The notes: generated by a model not told the origin, from the sequence alone. A DNA stretch of 42,275 bases from Microbacteriaceae bacterium (GCA_947452675.1 CANGDL010000012.1:1-42275), one strand, 5' to 3'; counted from the stretch's first letter, positions 27,679-35,811 are shown. Numbers and translations are program-made.

Positions 27679-28517
27679 TGGCCGATGTGCAGTTGCTCGG
27701 CGGTGTAGATATCCGTGAACTAGCCTCGCGTCTCGACGTTACGCCAACCAAGAAGCTTGGCCAAAACTTTGTCACCGACCCAAACACCATTCGGAGAATT
27801 GTCACCGCGGCCAAGCTGACCGGTGCCGAGACAGTCGTCGAGATTGGCCCCGGTCTTGGCTCGCTGACCCTAGGTCTACTCGAGGTTGCCAAGAAGGTAA
27901 TCGCGGTTGAAATTGACCCGAAGATGGCAGCTGAACTCGAATCGACTATTGCCAAGCGCGCACCTGGAACCGACTTCACGCTGGTTCGCAACGACGCCCT
28001 GAAGGTCACCGAACTTCCGGCAAACCCGGATGCCTTGGTGGCCAATTTGCCTTACAACATCTCGGTTCCGGTGCTCCTGCACTTTCTCGAGCACTTCTCA
28101 AGCCTCCAAACCGGGCTAGTGCTGGTTCAAGCCGAGGTTGCTCACCGCTTGGCCGCTGCTCCTGGTTCGAAGATTTACGGCGTGCCTAGCGTGAAGCTCG
28201 CCTGGTATGCAGATTCGGCGCTCGCCGGAAACGTAGGTCGCAACATTTTTTGGCCGGTCCCAAATGTTGACTCGGCGCTGGTTTATTTCTCAAAGCGCGC
28301 GGTTCCACTTGGCGATGAAGCACTTCGCTTGGCCACCTTTGAAGTTGCCGACGCGGCCTTCGGGCAGCGCCGCAAGACCCTTCGACAGGCACTCGCGGTT
28401 TGGGCCGGTTCGCCAGCAGACGCCGAGCGCATTCTGATCGCCGCCGGCGTAAGTCCACAAGCCCGCGGCGAAGAACTAGACGTGCACCAATTTGTAGGGA
28501 TAGCGAAGGCAAAATAA
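27678..28517 (+). CDS. rsmA: 16S rRNA (adenine1518/1519-N6)-dimethyltransferase
   Basis: 279 residues (KsgA). It dimethylates A1518 and A1519 in helix 45 of 16S rRNA during late small-subunit assembly. The SAM motif EIGPGLGSLT (about 56-65), the start region KKLGQNFVTDPNTI and the catalytic NLPYNIS (about 121-127) are present. The ATG lies in TAATG shared with the tatD stop. The stop overlaps the next gene in the same way, so translation through this block is likely coupled. Confidence 0.97.
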   Translation: MADVQLLGGVDIRELASRLDVTPTKKLGQNFVTDPNTIRRIVTAAKLTGAETVVEIGPGLGSLTLGLLEVAKKVIAVEIDPKMAAELESTIAKRAPGTDFTLVRNDALKVTELPANPDALVANLPYNISVPVLLHFLEHFSSLQTGLVLVQAEVAHRLAAAPGSKIYGVPSVKLAWYADSALAGNVGRNIFWPVPNVDSALVYFSKRAVPLGDEALRLATFEVADAAFGQRRKTLRQALAVWAGSPADAERILIAAGVSPQARGEELDVHQFVGIAKAK

Positions 28518-29074
28518 TGGCTCTGTTCCGTCGCGGTTTACCACCTATCGATCCACACATTGAGGCCGACAAGGTGGTCAAAGAGACCGGCCACCAGCGC
28601 GAAGAGTGGTTCAAATTGCTCGATGAGCAGCAGGCCTTCATCTGGACTACCAAGCAAATCATCGCGTGGTTGAAAAAGCGCACCAAATTGAATGACTGGT
28701 GGGCCGAATCTATCGGTGTTGCCTACGTAGAGGCGCGTGGTTTAGCGAAGACTTCACAGCAACCAACCGGCCGCTTCACCTTCACCATGAAGCGTGAGTT
28801 TGAAGTTGAAATGTCGCGCCTGTTTACTGTGCTCAACGACGTACAGTCATGGGCAGTCTTTGATCGTCCGCGCGTGTTGACGGCCAAGGGTGGCAAGATT
28901 TCACTGGCTTTTGACGATAAGACTCGGGCGCACGTTCAGTTCGTGGTTAAGGACAGCGGGTCCATCGTTCTTCAGATTCAGCACGAATTGATTCCATCCG
29001 AGGCGGGCATCAAACCTCGCGACCTCTATTGGCGCGAAGTTCTCAACGGCGTTCAACGCAGACTCGAGGTCTAG
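28517..29074 (+). CDS. DUF4287-like protein with SRPBCC-like C-terminus
   Basis: 185 residues from the ATG at 28517, which overlaps the rsmA stop by one base; an in-frame reading from 28400 lies inside rsmA and is rejected. Residues about 24-75 (TGHQREEWFKLLDEQQAF to WWAESIGVAYVEARG) match the DUF4287 pattern. The rest (about 85-185) looks like a START/SRPBCC-type domain of the kind found in AHSA1 proteins. Its place between rsmA and ispE is unusual. Function unknown. A second, single-domain DUF4287 gene lies at 40474. Confidence 0.78.
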   Translation: MALFRRGLPPIDPHIEADKVVKETGHQREEWFKLLDEQQAFIWTTKQIIAWLKKRTKLNDWWAESIGVAYVEARGLAKTSQQPTGRFTFTMKREFEVEMSRLFTVLNDVQSWAVFDRPRVLTAKGGKISLAFDDKTRAHVQFVVKDSGSIVLQIQHELIPSEAGIKPRDLYWREVLNGVQRRLEV

Positions 29075-30006
29075 TGCCAGCGATGCATTCTGTCACCGCC
29101 TCGGCGCCGGGTAAGACCAACCTGTTTTTCGCGGTCGGCCCACTGCGAGAAGACGGTTTCCATGACGTTGCCAGTGTCTATCTAGCTTTAGATTTGCGGG
29201 AGGAGGTTAGTGTTTCGGCGGCCGATTCTTGGTCGGTGTCGGTTTCGGGGAACATCTCGGTCGAACAAATCGCTATGGTGCCAACCGGCGAGGAAAACCT
29301 CGTAGTGAGTGCCGCAAAACACGTGGCAGATCTCGCGAAAGTCTCACCCCAGCCGACCGCATTCTCAATCGACAAGCACGTTCCAGTTGCCGGGGGTATG
29401 GGCGGTGGTTCAGCAGACGCCGCGGCCGCGCTGGTTGCCGTAAACGCGCTTTGGTGCACGGGTGTTGAATCACAACTTTCAAACTCGGTTTCACTTGGGG
29501 CGGATGTTCCATTCGCCCTAACCGGTGGAATTGCTGTCGGCCTCGGGCGCGGCGAGGTGCTGACCCAAATTGATTCTGTTCCCGCTATCCATGTTGTCCT
29601 GGTTACCAATGACGAAGGTCTGAACACCCCCGCGGTCTACAAGCGCCTGGACGAACTTAGAGCTGCTCGCGGCATTGACCCAACCGTTGCTCCTGCAGCG
29701 TTGGTGCCTGAAACGCTAATCCGCGCCCTTCAGAGTGGCGATAAAGCCGAAATTGCATCCATGCTGCGCAATGACTTGCAAGAAGCAGCCCTCGACCTTC
29801 GCCCCGACCTCGGGCAGACAATCCAGGATGGGCTTGCGGCAGGAGCGCTAACTGGTTTCGTCTCCGGTTCTGGCCCGACCATCGCGTTCTTGGTTTCCGA
29901 TGCCGATGGCGCCGAAGCCCTCGCTCAGAAGCTACACATAAAGGGTTATCGAGCCCTAGCTGCCGCAGGCCCGGCCCGCGGCGCCTTCATCCGAGAAGAG
30001 GACTAA
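29074..30006 (+). CDS. ispE: 4-diphosphocytidyl-2-C-methyl-D-erythritol kinase
   Basis: 310 residues from the GTG at 29074, which shares a base with the upstream stop (TAGTG). The ATG at 29083 is an alternative. It is a GHMP kinase that phosphorylates CDP-methylerythritol in the non-mevalonate isoprenoid pathway, feeding undecaprenyl phosphate and menaquinone. The ATP loop GGMGGGSADAAAAL and the start SAPGKTNLFF are typical. Its TAA overlaps the next ATG by one base. The rsmA-ispE linkage is widely conserved. Confidence 0.95.
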   Translation: MPAMHSVTASAPGKTNLFFAVGPLREDGFHDVASVYLALDLREEVSVSAADSWSVSVSGNISVEQIAMVPTGEENLVVSAAKHVADLAKVSPQPTAFSIDKHVPVAGGMGGGSADAAAALVAVNALWCTGVESQLSNSVSLGADVPFALTGGIAVGLGRGEVLTQIDSVPAIHVVLVTNDEGLNTPAVYKRLDELRAARGIDPTVAPAALVPETLIRALQSGDKAEIASMLRNDLQEAALDLRPDLGQTIQDGLAAGALTGFVSGSGPTIAFLVSDADGAEALAQKLHIKGYRALAAAGPARGAFIREED

Positions 30007-31850
30007 TGGCTCACCTGCTCGGTGCCGAATCACTCACCCTTGAGTTTCCGACCAAAAAGGTTTTTGACAACATCACCATCGGCGTTAACGAGGGTGACCG
30101 AATTGGCATCGTCGGCCGCAACGGCGATGGCAAATCGACGCTTCTGAAGCTGCTCAATCGACGCCTTGAGCCAGACGAAGGCCGAATCACTCACCGAAAT
30201 GGTCTGACCATAGGCCTGCTAGATCAGGCCGACGTGATTGACCCGGGTCAGACCATCGGGCAGGCAGTGGTTGGCGACATGCCTGAGCACGAATGGGCCG
30301 GCAACGCCAAGATCCGCGATGTCATCGGCGGCTTGCTAAACGACCTGGATTGGCAACAGCAGGTCGGCTCACTTTCCGGTGGGCAAAGACGTCGCGTAGC
30401 CTTGGCCAAATTATTGGTTCAAGACCTTGACATCGTCATGCTCGATGAACCCACCAACCACCTAGACATCGAGGGTGTCGCATGGCTGGCTCGGCACCTT
30501 AAGTCGCGCTGGTCAAACACTTCGGGTGGCCTGATCGTGGTTACACACGACCGTTGGTTCCTCGATGAAGTTTGCAATCTGACCTGGGAAGTTCACGACG
30601 GAGTCATCGAACCGTTCGAAGGTGGCTACGCTGCCTACATCTTGCAGCGCAACGAGCGTGATCGAAGCGCAGCAGCTTCCGAGGCCCGTCGTCAGAACCT
30701 CATGCGCAAGGAACTTGCGTGGCTTCGTCGCGGCGCCCCAGCTCGCACCACAAAGCCGAAATTCCGCATGGATGCTGCCGCAGAACTAATTGCCAACGAA
30801 CCCGAACCACGCGACCGCGTCGCGCTATCCAAGCTGGCGACTCAGCGCCTCGGCAAGGACGTCGTCGACGTCGAAGACATGAGCTACTCGGTCGATGGCA
30901 AAGAGCTGCTTCACGACGTGACATGGCGTCTAGGTCCCGGTGATCGAGTCGGGCTGGTCGGCGTCAACGGAGCCGGCAAGACAACTCTCTTGAAGCTCAT
31001 CCAGGGAAGCCTTGAACCGACGGCAGGTCGTATCAAGCGCGGCAAGACTGTAAACATCGCCACCCTCAGCCAAGAGGTGCGCGAGCTTGACGAGTTCCAC
31101 GGCGAGCGCATTTTCAGCCTGATAGCTCGCGAGAAGTCATTCTTCGTCGTCGATAAGAAGGAAGTCGGCATCGGCCAATTGGTAGAGCAACTCGGTTTCA
31201 CCCAGTCGCAGTTGCAGACGCCAATCGAGGATCTTTCGGGTGGCCAGCGACGTCGCCTGCAGTTCTTGCGTCTGCTTTTTGGCGAACCAAACGTGCTCAT
31301 CCTTGATGAGCCAACCAACGACCTTGACACCGACATCCTGGCTGCCATGGAAGACCTCTTGGATGGTTGGCCGGGCACCCTGATTGTGGTCAGTCACGAC
31401 CGTTATCTGCTCGAGCGAGTTACCGATCAGCAATATGCACTGCTTGGAGACGGCAGGCTTCGTCACTTGACCGGCGGTGTTGATCAATACCTAGAACTGC
31501 GCAAACACTCGTTGAGCGGCAAAGCGGCTCAGGCCGAGAGCAGTCGCTACGGTGTGGACACAGCTACGGGTGCCTCGCCGGAACCGTTGCCTTCGAATTC
31601 TTCGCCAGGTGCACCTCGTCTGTCGGGTGCTGCGCTGCGCGACGCAGAGAAGAATCTGGCCCGCCTCGAACGTGCACTCGAGAGGCTTTCAGCTGACGAA
31701 GCTAAACTTCACCTCGACATGGCGGCCCACGACCAAGGTGACTATGAGGGTCTAGCCAAGCTAGTTGTCAGGCAATCCGAGCTCAATGACAAGCGAGATG
31801 AAATGGAACTCGAGTGGCTTGAGACTTCTGAGCTGTTAGGGCAGCAATAG
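30006..31850 (+). CDS. ABC-F family ATPase (Uup-like)
   Basis: 614 residues, two ABC domains and no TM, as in ABC-F translation factors. The first domain has Walker A GRNGDGKST (about 37-45) and LSGGQRRR; the second has GVNGAGKTT (about 317) and LSGGQRRR; both have LDEPTN. A charged linker joins them, and the last about 90 residues form a predicted coiled coil (AEKNLARLERALERL), as in Uup. It probably acts on ribosomes; antibiotic protection versus general translation or DNA roles cannot be told apart here. It is coupled to ispE by TAATG. Confidence 0.93.
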   Translation: MAHLLGAESLTLEFPTKKVFDNITIGVNEGDRIGIVGRNGDGKSTLLKLLNRRLEPDEGRITHRNGLTIGLLDQADVIDPGQTIGQAVVGDMPEHEWAGNAKIRDVIGGLLNDLDWQQQVGSLSGGQRRRVALAKLLVQDLDIVMLDEPTNHLDIEGVAWLARHLKSRWSNTSGGLIVVTHDRWFLDEVCNLTWEVHDGVIEPFEGGYAAYILQRNERDRSAAASEARRQNLMRKELAWLRRGAPARTTKPKFRMDAAAELIANEPEPRDRVALSKLATQRLGKDVVDVEDMSYSVDGKELLHDVTWRLGPGDRVGLVGVNGAGKTTLLKLIQGSLEPTAGRIKRGKTVNIATLSQEVRELDEFHGERIFSLIAREKSFFVVDKKEVGIGQLVEQLGFTQSQLQTPIEDLSGGQRRRLQFLRLLFGEPNVLILDEPTNDLDTDILAAMEDLLDGWPGTLIVVSHDRYLLERVTDQQYALLGDGRLRHLTGGVDQYLELRKHSLSGKAAQAESSRYGVDTATGASPEPLPSNSSPGAPRLSGAALRDAEKNLARLERALERLSADEAKLHLDMAAHDQGDYEGLAKLVVRQSELNDKRDEMELEWLETSELLGQQ

Positions 31851-31876
31851 CGTCGATTATCTGGCAGACTTGAGGG

Positions 31877-31892
31877 GTGGGCGAAAGCTCAC
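31877..31892 (+). other. GNRA-loop hairpin before tRNA-Gln
   Basis: GTGGGC-GAAA-GCTCAC: a 6-bp stem with one G-U pair and a GAAA tetraloop, three bases before the tRNA 5' end. It may be part of the tRNA 5' leader read by RNase P or chance. Confidence 0.3.
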
Positions 31893-31894
31893 GT

Positions 31895-31965
31895 TCCCCT
31901 ATGGTGTAATGGCAACACTCCGCCCTTTGGAGGCGGCTTTCTAGGTTCGAGTCCTGGTGGGGGAG
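31895..31965 (+). tRNA. tRNA-Gln (anticodon UUG)
   Basis: Full cloverleaf. Acceptor TCCCCTA pairs with TGGGGGA. The anticodon stem CCGCC/GGCGG encloses CTTTGGA, giving anticodon TTG. The T-arm is CTAGG-TTCGAGT-CCTGG. A discriminator G at 31965 is followed by CAG, so CCA is not encoded. It lies 14 bases before glmU and is probably co-transcribed with it. Confidence 0.95.
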
Positions 31966-31979
31966 CAGTTAGGAGAAAA

Positions 31980-33404
31980 ATGACCGAACAGCACCTAGCA
32001 GTAGTTGTCTTGGCAGCTGGTGCGGGCACTCGAATGAAGTCTTCGAAGCCGAAGGTGATGCACGAGATCGCCGGCCTGCCGCTTCTAGGTCATGCTCTAG
32101 CCACCGCGAGCTCGCTTGGTGCCGCACATGTCGTGCCAGTCATTCGTCACCAGCGAGACTTAATAGCCAACTATATCGAAACTTATTTTCCCCACGCAGT
32201 AATCGCAGACCAGGATGAAATTCCAGGCACCGGGCGTGCTGTTGAATGTGCGCTCAATGCTCTGCCCGAAGATTTTAATGGTGCAGTGGTTGTTACCAGC
32301 GGCGATGTCCCGCTATTGGATGTAGCGACTCTCGAATCACTCATCGATGCTCACCTGGCTGGCGGCTTCTCTGCCACCATTTTGACCTCAATCGTTGAAG
32401 ATCCGGCCGGCTATGGTCGTATCATCCGGTCTAACGACGGCAAGTTCATTCAAATCATTGAAGACCGAGATGCCGATGCCGAACAGCTTTCAATCAATGA
32501 GGTAAACGCCGGGGTTTACGTCTTTGACGCGGCGCTACTTCGCAATGCCCTGACAAAAATAGGCTCACACAATGCCCAGGGTGAAAAATATCTAACCGAT
32601 GCAGCCGCAGAACTCATCCATGAAGGTTTTAGAGTTCAGGCGCTCGCCGTGGAAGATAACTGGTTGGTCGCAGGAATCAACGATCGGGTGCAACTCGGCG
32701 AGGTTGCAGCTGAGTTGAACTTTCGAATTTGCGAGGCCTGGCAATTAGCAGGAGTAACCATCCAGGACCCATCTTCGACTTGGATTGATGTAACCGTTCA
32801 GCTTGCTCAGGATGTCACCATTTTGCCTGGCACCTACCTTCAAGGTTTTACCAAAGTTGAGACTGGGGCAGTTGTTGGTCCAGAAGTGGTCTTGATGGAT
32901 GTTCAAGTTGGCGAAGGCGCAAAGATTGTGAAGTCGCACGCAACCGGATCAAAAGTTGGGGCCGGCGCCTCGGTTGGCCCTTTCTCGTATCTTCGCCCGG
33001 GCACTGAACTTGGTGCAGACGGAAAGATTGGAACTTTCGTGGAAACCAAGAACGCCAAGATTGGCGCGGGCAGTAAGGTTCCGCACCTAAGTTACGTTGG
33101 TGACGCCACTATCGGCGAGGCTTCAAACATCGGTGCGGGCACTATTTTTGCCAACTACGACGGCGTAAATAAGCACTCGAGCGTGATCGGTTCTCACGTT
33201 CGAACCGGCTCGCATAACGTCTTCGTTGCACCTATTACGATTGGAGATGGAGCATACACAGCTGCCGGAACCGTCGTTCGCAAGGATGTCGAATCCGGCG
33301 ACCTAGCCATGAATGTTGCTCCGCAGCGCAATCTCGCCGATTGGGTAATCGCCAAGCGACCTGGAACAGCTGCAGCAGAAGCTGCCCACAAGGCAAAAAA
33401 CTAA
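31980..33404 (+). CDS. glmU: Bifunctional UDP-GlcNAc pyrophosphorylase / glucosamine-1-P acetyltransferase
   Basis: 474 residues. The N-terminal uridyltransferase (about 1-230) has LAAGAGTRMKSSKPKV; the C-terminal left-handed beta-helix acetyltransferase (about 255-450) has hexapeptide repeats and the NIGAGTIFANYDG segment. It makes UDP-GlcNAc for peptidoglycan and wall polymers. AGGAG at 31971-31975 precedes the ATG by four bases. It follows tRNA-Gln directly, the usual actinobacterial order, and prs follows 30 bases later. Confidence 0.97.
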   Translation: MTEQHLAVVVLAAGAGTRMKSSKPKVMHEIAGLPLLGHALATASSLGAAHVVPVIRHQRDLIANYIETYFPHAVIADQDEIPGTGRAVECALNALPEDFNGAVVVTSGDVPLLDVATLESLIDAHLAGGFSATILTSIVEDPAGYGRIIRSNDGKFIQIIEDRDADAEQLSINEVNAGVYVFDAALLRNALTKIGSHNAQGEKYLTDAAAELIHEGFRVQALAVEDNWLVAGINDRVQLGEVAAELNFRICEAWQLAGVTIQDPSSTWIDVTVQLAQDVTILPGTYLQGFTKVETGAVVGPEVVLMDVQVGEGAKIVKSHATGSKVGAGASVGPFSYLRPGTELGADGKIGTFVETKNAKIGAGSKVPHLSYVGDATIGEASNIGAGTIFANYDGVNKHSSVIGSHVRTGSHNVFVAPITIGDGAYTAAGTVVRKDVESGDLAMNVAPQRNLADWVIAKRPGTAAAEAAHKAKN

Positions 33405-33434
33405 ACAAACCCCTTAAGACTGGAGACCAACCCC

Positions 33435-34409
33435 TTGGAAGTTACGACGAACAACTCGAAACGTCTAGTCCTGGTCAGCGGTCGCGCTCATCAAGAACTC
33501 GCACAAGAGGTTGCCGAAATTCTTGGCACCAAGCTTCTGCCAACCACCGCTTACGACTTTGCTAACGGCGAGACCTTCGTTCGTTACGAAGAGTCGGTTC
33601 GAGGTGTTGACGCGTTCGTCATCCAAGCTCACCCAGCACCAATCAACCACTGGATTATGGAGCAGTTGCTCATGGTTGATGCTCTAAAGCGCGCCAGCGC
33701 AAAACGCATCACAGTGGTGGCCCCATTCTTCCCATATGCCCGCCAGGACAAGAAGCACAAGGGACGTGAGCCAATTTCGGCTCGCCTAATGACTGACCTT
33801 TTCAAGGCGTCCGGTGCAAACCGATTGATGTCGGTAGACCTCCACACCCCACAGATTCAGGGTTTCTTTGATGGCCCGGTAGATCACCTCTGGGCGTTGC
33901 CAATGCTTGCCGATCACGTCAAGGAGCGCTTTGGTCACGAGGCCATCACCGTGGTTTCACCAGACTCAGGCCGCGTGCGCGTGGCCGACATCTGGGCAGA
34001 TCGTCTAGGTGCGCCGTTGGCGATCATTCACAAGCGTCGCGACCCAGACCGTCCAAACCAGGTTGAAGCTCACGAGCTTGTTGGTGATGTCAAGGGACGC
34101 ACCTGTCTATTGGTTGACGACATGATCGACACCGCTGGCACCATCGTCGCCGCAGCCCAAGCGCTAAAGGCCAACGGGGCGGCACGCGTGATCGTTGCCG
34201 CTACCCACGCCGTTTTCTCGCCTCCTGCAGTAGAGCGTCTTTCTAGCGGTGCGGTAGACGAGGTTATCGTGACGAACACATTGCCAATCACTCCAGACAA
34301 GCAGTTCGCAAACCTAACCGTGCTTTCGATTGCTCCGCTTATCGCTGCGGCAATCAGCGCCGTTTTCGGTGATGACTCGGTCAACTCGCTGTTCCCAGGT
34401 CACGCATAA
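33435..34409 (+). CDS. prs: Ribose-phosphate pyrophosphokinase
   Basis: 324 residues from a TTG at 33435, with TGGAGA eight bases upstream. It makes PRPP from ribose-5-phosphate and ATP for nucleotide, histidine and tryptophan synthesis. Class I signatures are clear: ARQDKKHKGREPIS (ATP-binding loop), DLHTPQIQGFF and the PRPP loop VDDMIDTAGT. It is probably co-transcribed with glmU. A hairpin follows that is both terminator-like and promoter-bearing. Confidence 0.97.
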   Translation: MEVTTNNSKRLVLVSGRAHQELAQEVAEILGTKLLPTTAYDFANGETFVRYEESVRGVDAFVIQAHPAPINHWIMEQLLMVDALKRASAKRITVVAPFFPYARQDKKHKGREPISARLMTDLFKASGANRLMSVDLHTPQIQGFFDGPVDHLWALPMLADHVKERFGHEAITVVSPDSGRVRVADIWADRLGAPLAIIHKRRDPDRPNQVEAHELVGDVKGRTCLLVDDMIDTAGTIVAAAQALKANGAARVIVAATHAVFSPPAVERLSSGAVDEVIVTNTLPITPDKQFANLTVLSIAPLIAAAISAVFGDDSVNSLFPGHA

Positions 34410-34426
34410 ATAAAAGCATTGAAGTT

Positions 34427-34460
34427 CTAACGGGTTGCCCATTCGCGGGCAGCCCGTTAG
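34427..34460 (+). terminator. Terminator-like hairpin after prs
   Basis: A 14-bp stem with one G-U pair (arms 34427-34440 and 34447-34460) and a six-base loop. The following bases (ACTTTAAG) are a poor U-tract, so termination may be incomplete. A promoter for rplY is embedded in the same bases. Confidence 0.65.
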
Positions 34461-34463
34461 ACT
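34435..34463 (+). promoter_or_regulatory. Putative rplY promoter inside the prs hairpin
   Basis: TTGCCC (34435-34440), a 17-bp spacer, and TAGACT (34458-34463). Spacing is ideal and the -10 is the motif seen before mfd. It predicts a transcript start near 34470, just before the structured leader. Confidence 0.6.
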
Positions 34464-34469
34464 TTAAGT

Positions 34470-34592
34470 AGACAACGGCGAGGGCTCCAAACGGAGCCGT
34501 TATCGACGGGGCATTTAGCTGGTTTTCCAGCCGGTATCCTCGCGTTTTAGCTTGAGTTGAGACCAAACAAACATCCGATTGGAAATATTCTT
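34470..34592 (+). ncRNA. Structured RNA leader of rplY
   Basis: Three helices can form together. P1 is GCGAGG (34478-34483) with CCTCGC (34538-34543). P2 is GCTCC-AAAC-GGAGC (34484-34497), stacking on P1 without a gap. P3 is GCTGG-TTTT-CCAGC (34518-34531). The joiners are about 20 and 6 bases, giving a three-way junction. A rival helix AACGGC (34474-34479) with GCCGTT (34496-34501) would disrupt P1 and P2. I do not recognise a known riboswitch or ribosomal-protein leader family here. Autoregulation by L25 is a natural hypothesis. All pairings were found by eye. Confidence 0.5.
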
Positions 34593-35165
34593 ATGAACAC
34601 TGCTGCAAAGCTAGACGCAACTCTTCGCACCAAGTTCGGTAAGGGCGCATCACGCCAGGACCGCATGAAGGGCCGCACCCCGGCTGTAATTTACGGCCAC
34701 GGTGCCGAGGCTCGTCACATCACTGTAGACGCACATGAAGTTGCAAAGATCTTGCGTCACAAGAACGCTGTTATCGACCTAAACCTAGACGGCAAGGTCG
34801 AGTCAGTTCTAGTGAAGAGCGCAACCAAGGACCCTGTAACCCAAGTCATCGAGCACATTGACCTAGTTGGCCTTTTGGTCGGCGAGCGCGTGCACGTTGA
34901 GGTTCCTGTTCACGTTGTTGGCGAGTCGCTTTCAGGCACCGTCATCGACCTAGAGCACAAGACTGTGAAGCTAGAGGTTGCTGCAACCAGCATCCCTGAC
35001 TTCGTAGAGGCAATCTTCGACAAGCAGGGCGCTGGTTTCCACGTTCTTGCGAAGGACCTAATCGTTCCTGCAGGTGCAAAGCTTGAGCTGGCCGCTGACG
35101 AACTAATCGCGTCGGTTGTTGCAACTGCAGCTGGCCACGCAGCAGACCTAGCAGCAGCAGAGTAA
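34593..35165 (+). CDS. rplY: Ribosomal protein bL25 (CTC form)
   Basis: 190 residues from the ATG at 34593; an in-frame ATG 12 codons earlier falls in the leader and does not fit the family opening. The N-terminal L25 domain (about 1-95) binds 5S rRNA near loop E; the C-terminal beta domain (about 96-185) is the general-stress CTC extension. The RTPAVIYGHG segment and the end of the first domain (IEHIDLVGL) are typical. Leu codons are mainly CTA, as in groEL, which fits high expression. pth follows after four bases. Confidence 0.96.
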   Translation: MNTAAKLDATLRTKFGKGASRQDRMKGRTPAVIYGHGAEARHITVDAHEVAKILRHKNAVIDLNLDGKVESVLVKSATKDPVTQVIEHIDLVGLLVGERVHVEVPVHVVGESLSGTVIDLEHKTVKLEVAATSIPDFVEAIFDKQGAGFHVLAKDLIVPAGAKLELAADELIASVVATAAGHAADLAAAE

Positions 35166-35169
35166 TCAG

Positions 35170-35754
35170 CTGTCTAACTCGGCTTATCTAATAGTCGGGC
35201 TCGGTAACCCCGGGCCCGACTATTCTGCTAACCGGCACAATGTTGGCCAGATGGCGCTTTCGGTTTTAGCCGACCGCCTCGGGGCAACGTTCAAGAGTCA
35301 CAAGTCAAACGCCTCCGTGGCTGAGGCCCGATTAGGCGCGGGTGGCCCAAAGGTCATCCTGGCTAAGCCTGGCTCATACATGAACACCAGCGGTGGCCCA
35401 GTCACTTCGCTGATGAAGTTTTACGACATTGATGTCGCTCATCTGGTGGTTTTACATGACGAGTTGGACATCCCAGCCGAAGATGTTCGTATAAAACTCG
35501 GCGGTGGCCATGGGGGTCACAACGGGCTCCGGGACATTATCGCTGCCTCAGGTTCGAACGAGTTCTCACGTGTGCGAATCGGAATCGGTCGGCCACCAGG
35601 TCGCATGGACACCGCGGATTTTGTGCTCAAAGATTTCTCCTCTGCCGAGCGAAAAGGTCTTCCCGTGACCCTTGAAATTGCAGCAGATTCCGTTGAGGCA
35701 ATCGTCCTTGATGGTGTTCTCGCGGCTCAGAACAAGTTCAACACCGCTAGTTAG
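35170..35754 (+). CDS. pth: Peptidyl-tRNA hydrolase, probable CTG start
   Basis: The conserved N-terminus lies upstream of the first ATG (35251). In frame, CTG at 35170 starts (M)SNSAYLIVGLGNPGPDYSA and then NRHNVGQM, giving 194 residues, the normal family length. This includes catalytic N13 and H23; D97 lies in LVVLHDELD. There is no ATG, GTG or TTG in frame between the upstream stop (35149-35151) and 35251. Starting at 35251 would remove both catalytic residues. The CTG lies four bases after the rplY TAA, suggesting translational coupling; no good Shine-Dalgarno is visible. Pth frees tRNA from dropped-off peptidyl-tRNA. Confidence 0.9.
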   Translation: MSNSAYLIVGLGNPGPDYSANRHNVGQMALSVLADRLGATFKSHKSNASVAEARLGAGGPKVILAKPGSYMNTSGGPVTSLMKFYDIDVAHLVVLHDELDIPAEDVRIKLGGGHGGHNGLRDIIAASGSNEFSRVRIGIGRPPGRMDTADFVLKDFSSAERKGLPVTLEIAADSVEAIVLDGVLAAQNKFNTAS

Positions 35755-35811
35755 GCACCTCGCTGGGATGAAGGCGCCTCGTCTTCGGAATACTCACCGG
35801 CTAATCGAACT

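Noticed and set aside
34470-34592. rplY leader as a 5S rRNA loop E mimic
   Set aside because: I could not find the characteristic loop E pairing pattern in the junction or hairpins; autoregulation remains possible by other means.
35251-35754. pth starting at the first ATG (167 residues)
   Set aside because: It would lose the GLGNPGP and RHNVG segments with the catalytic Asn and His, which are in frame directly upstream.
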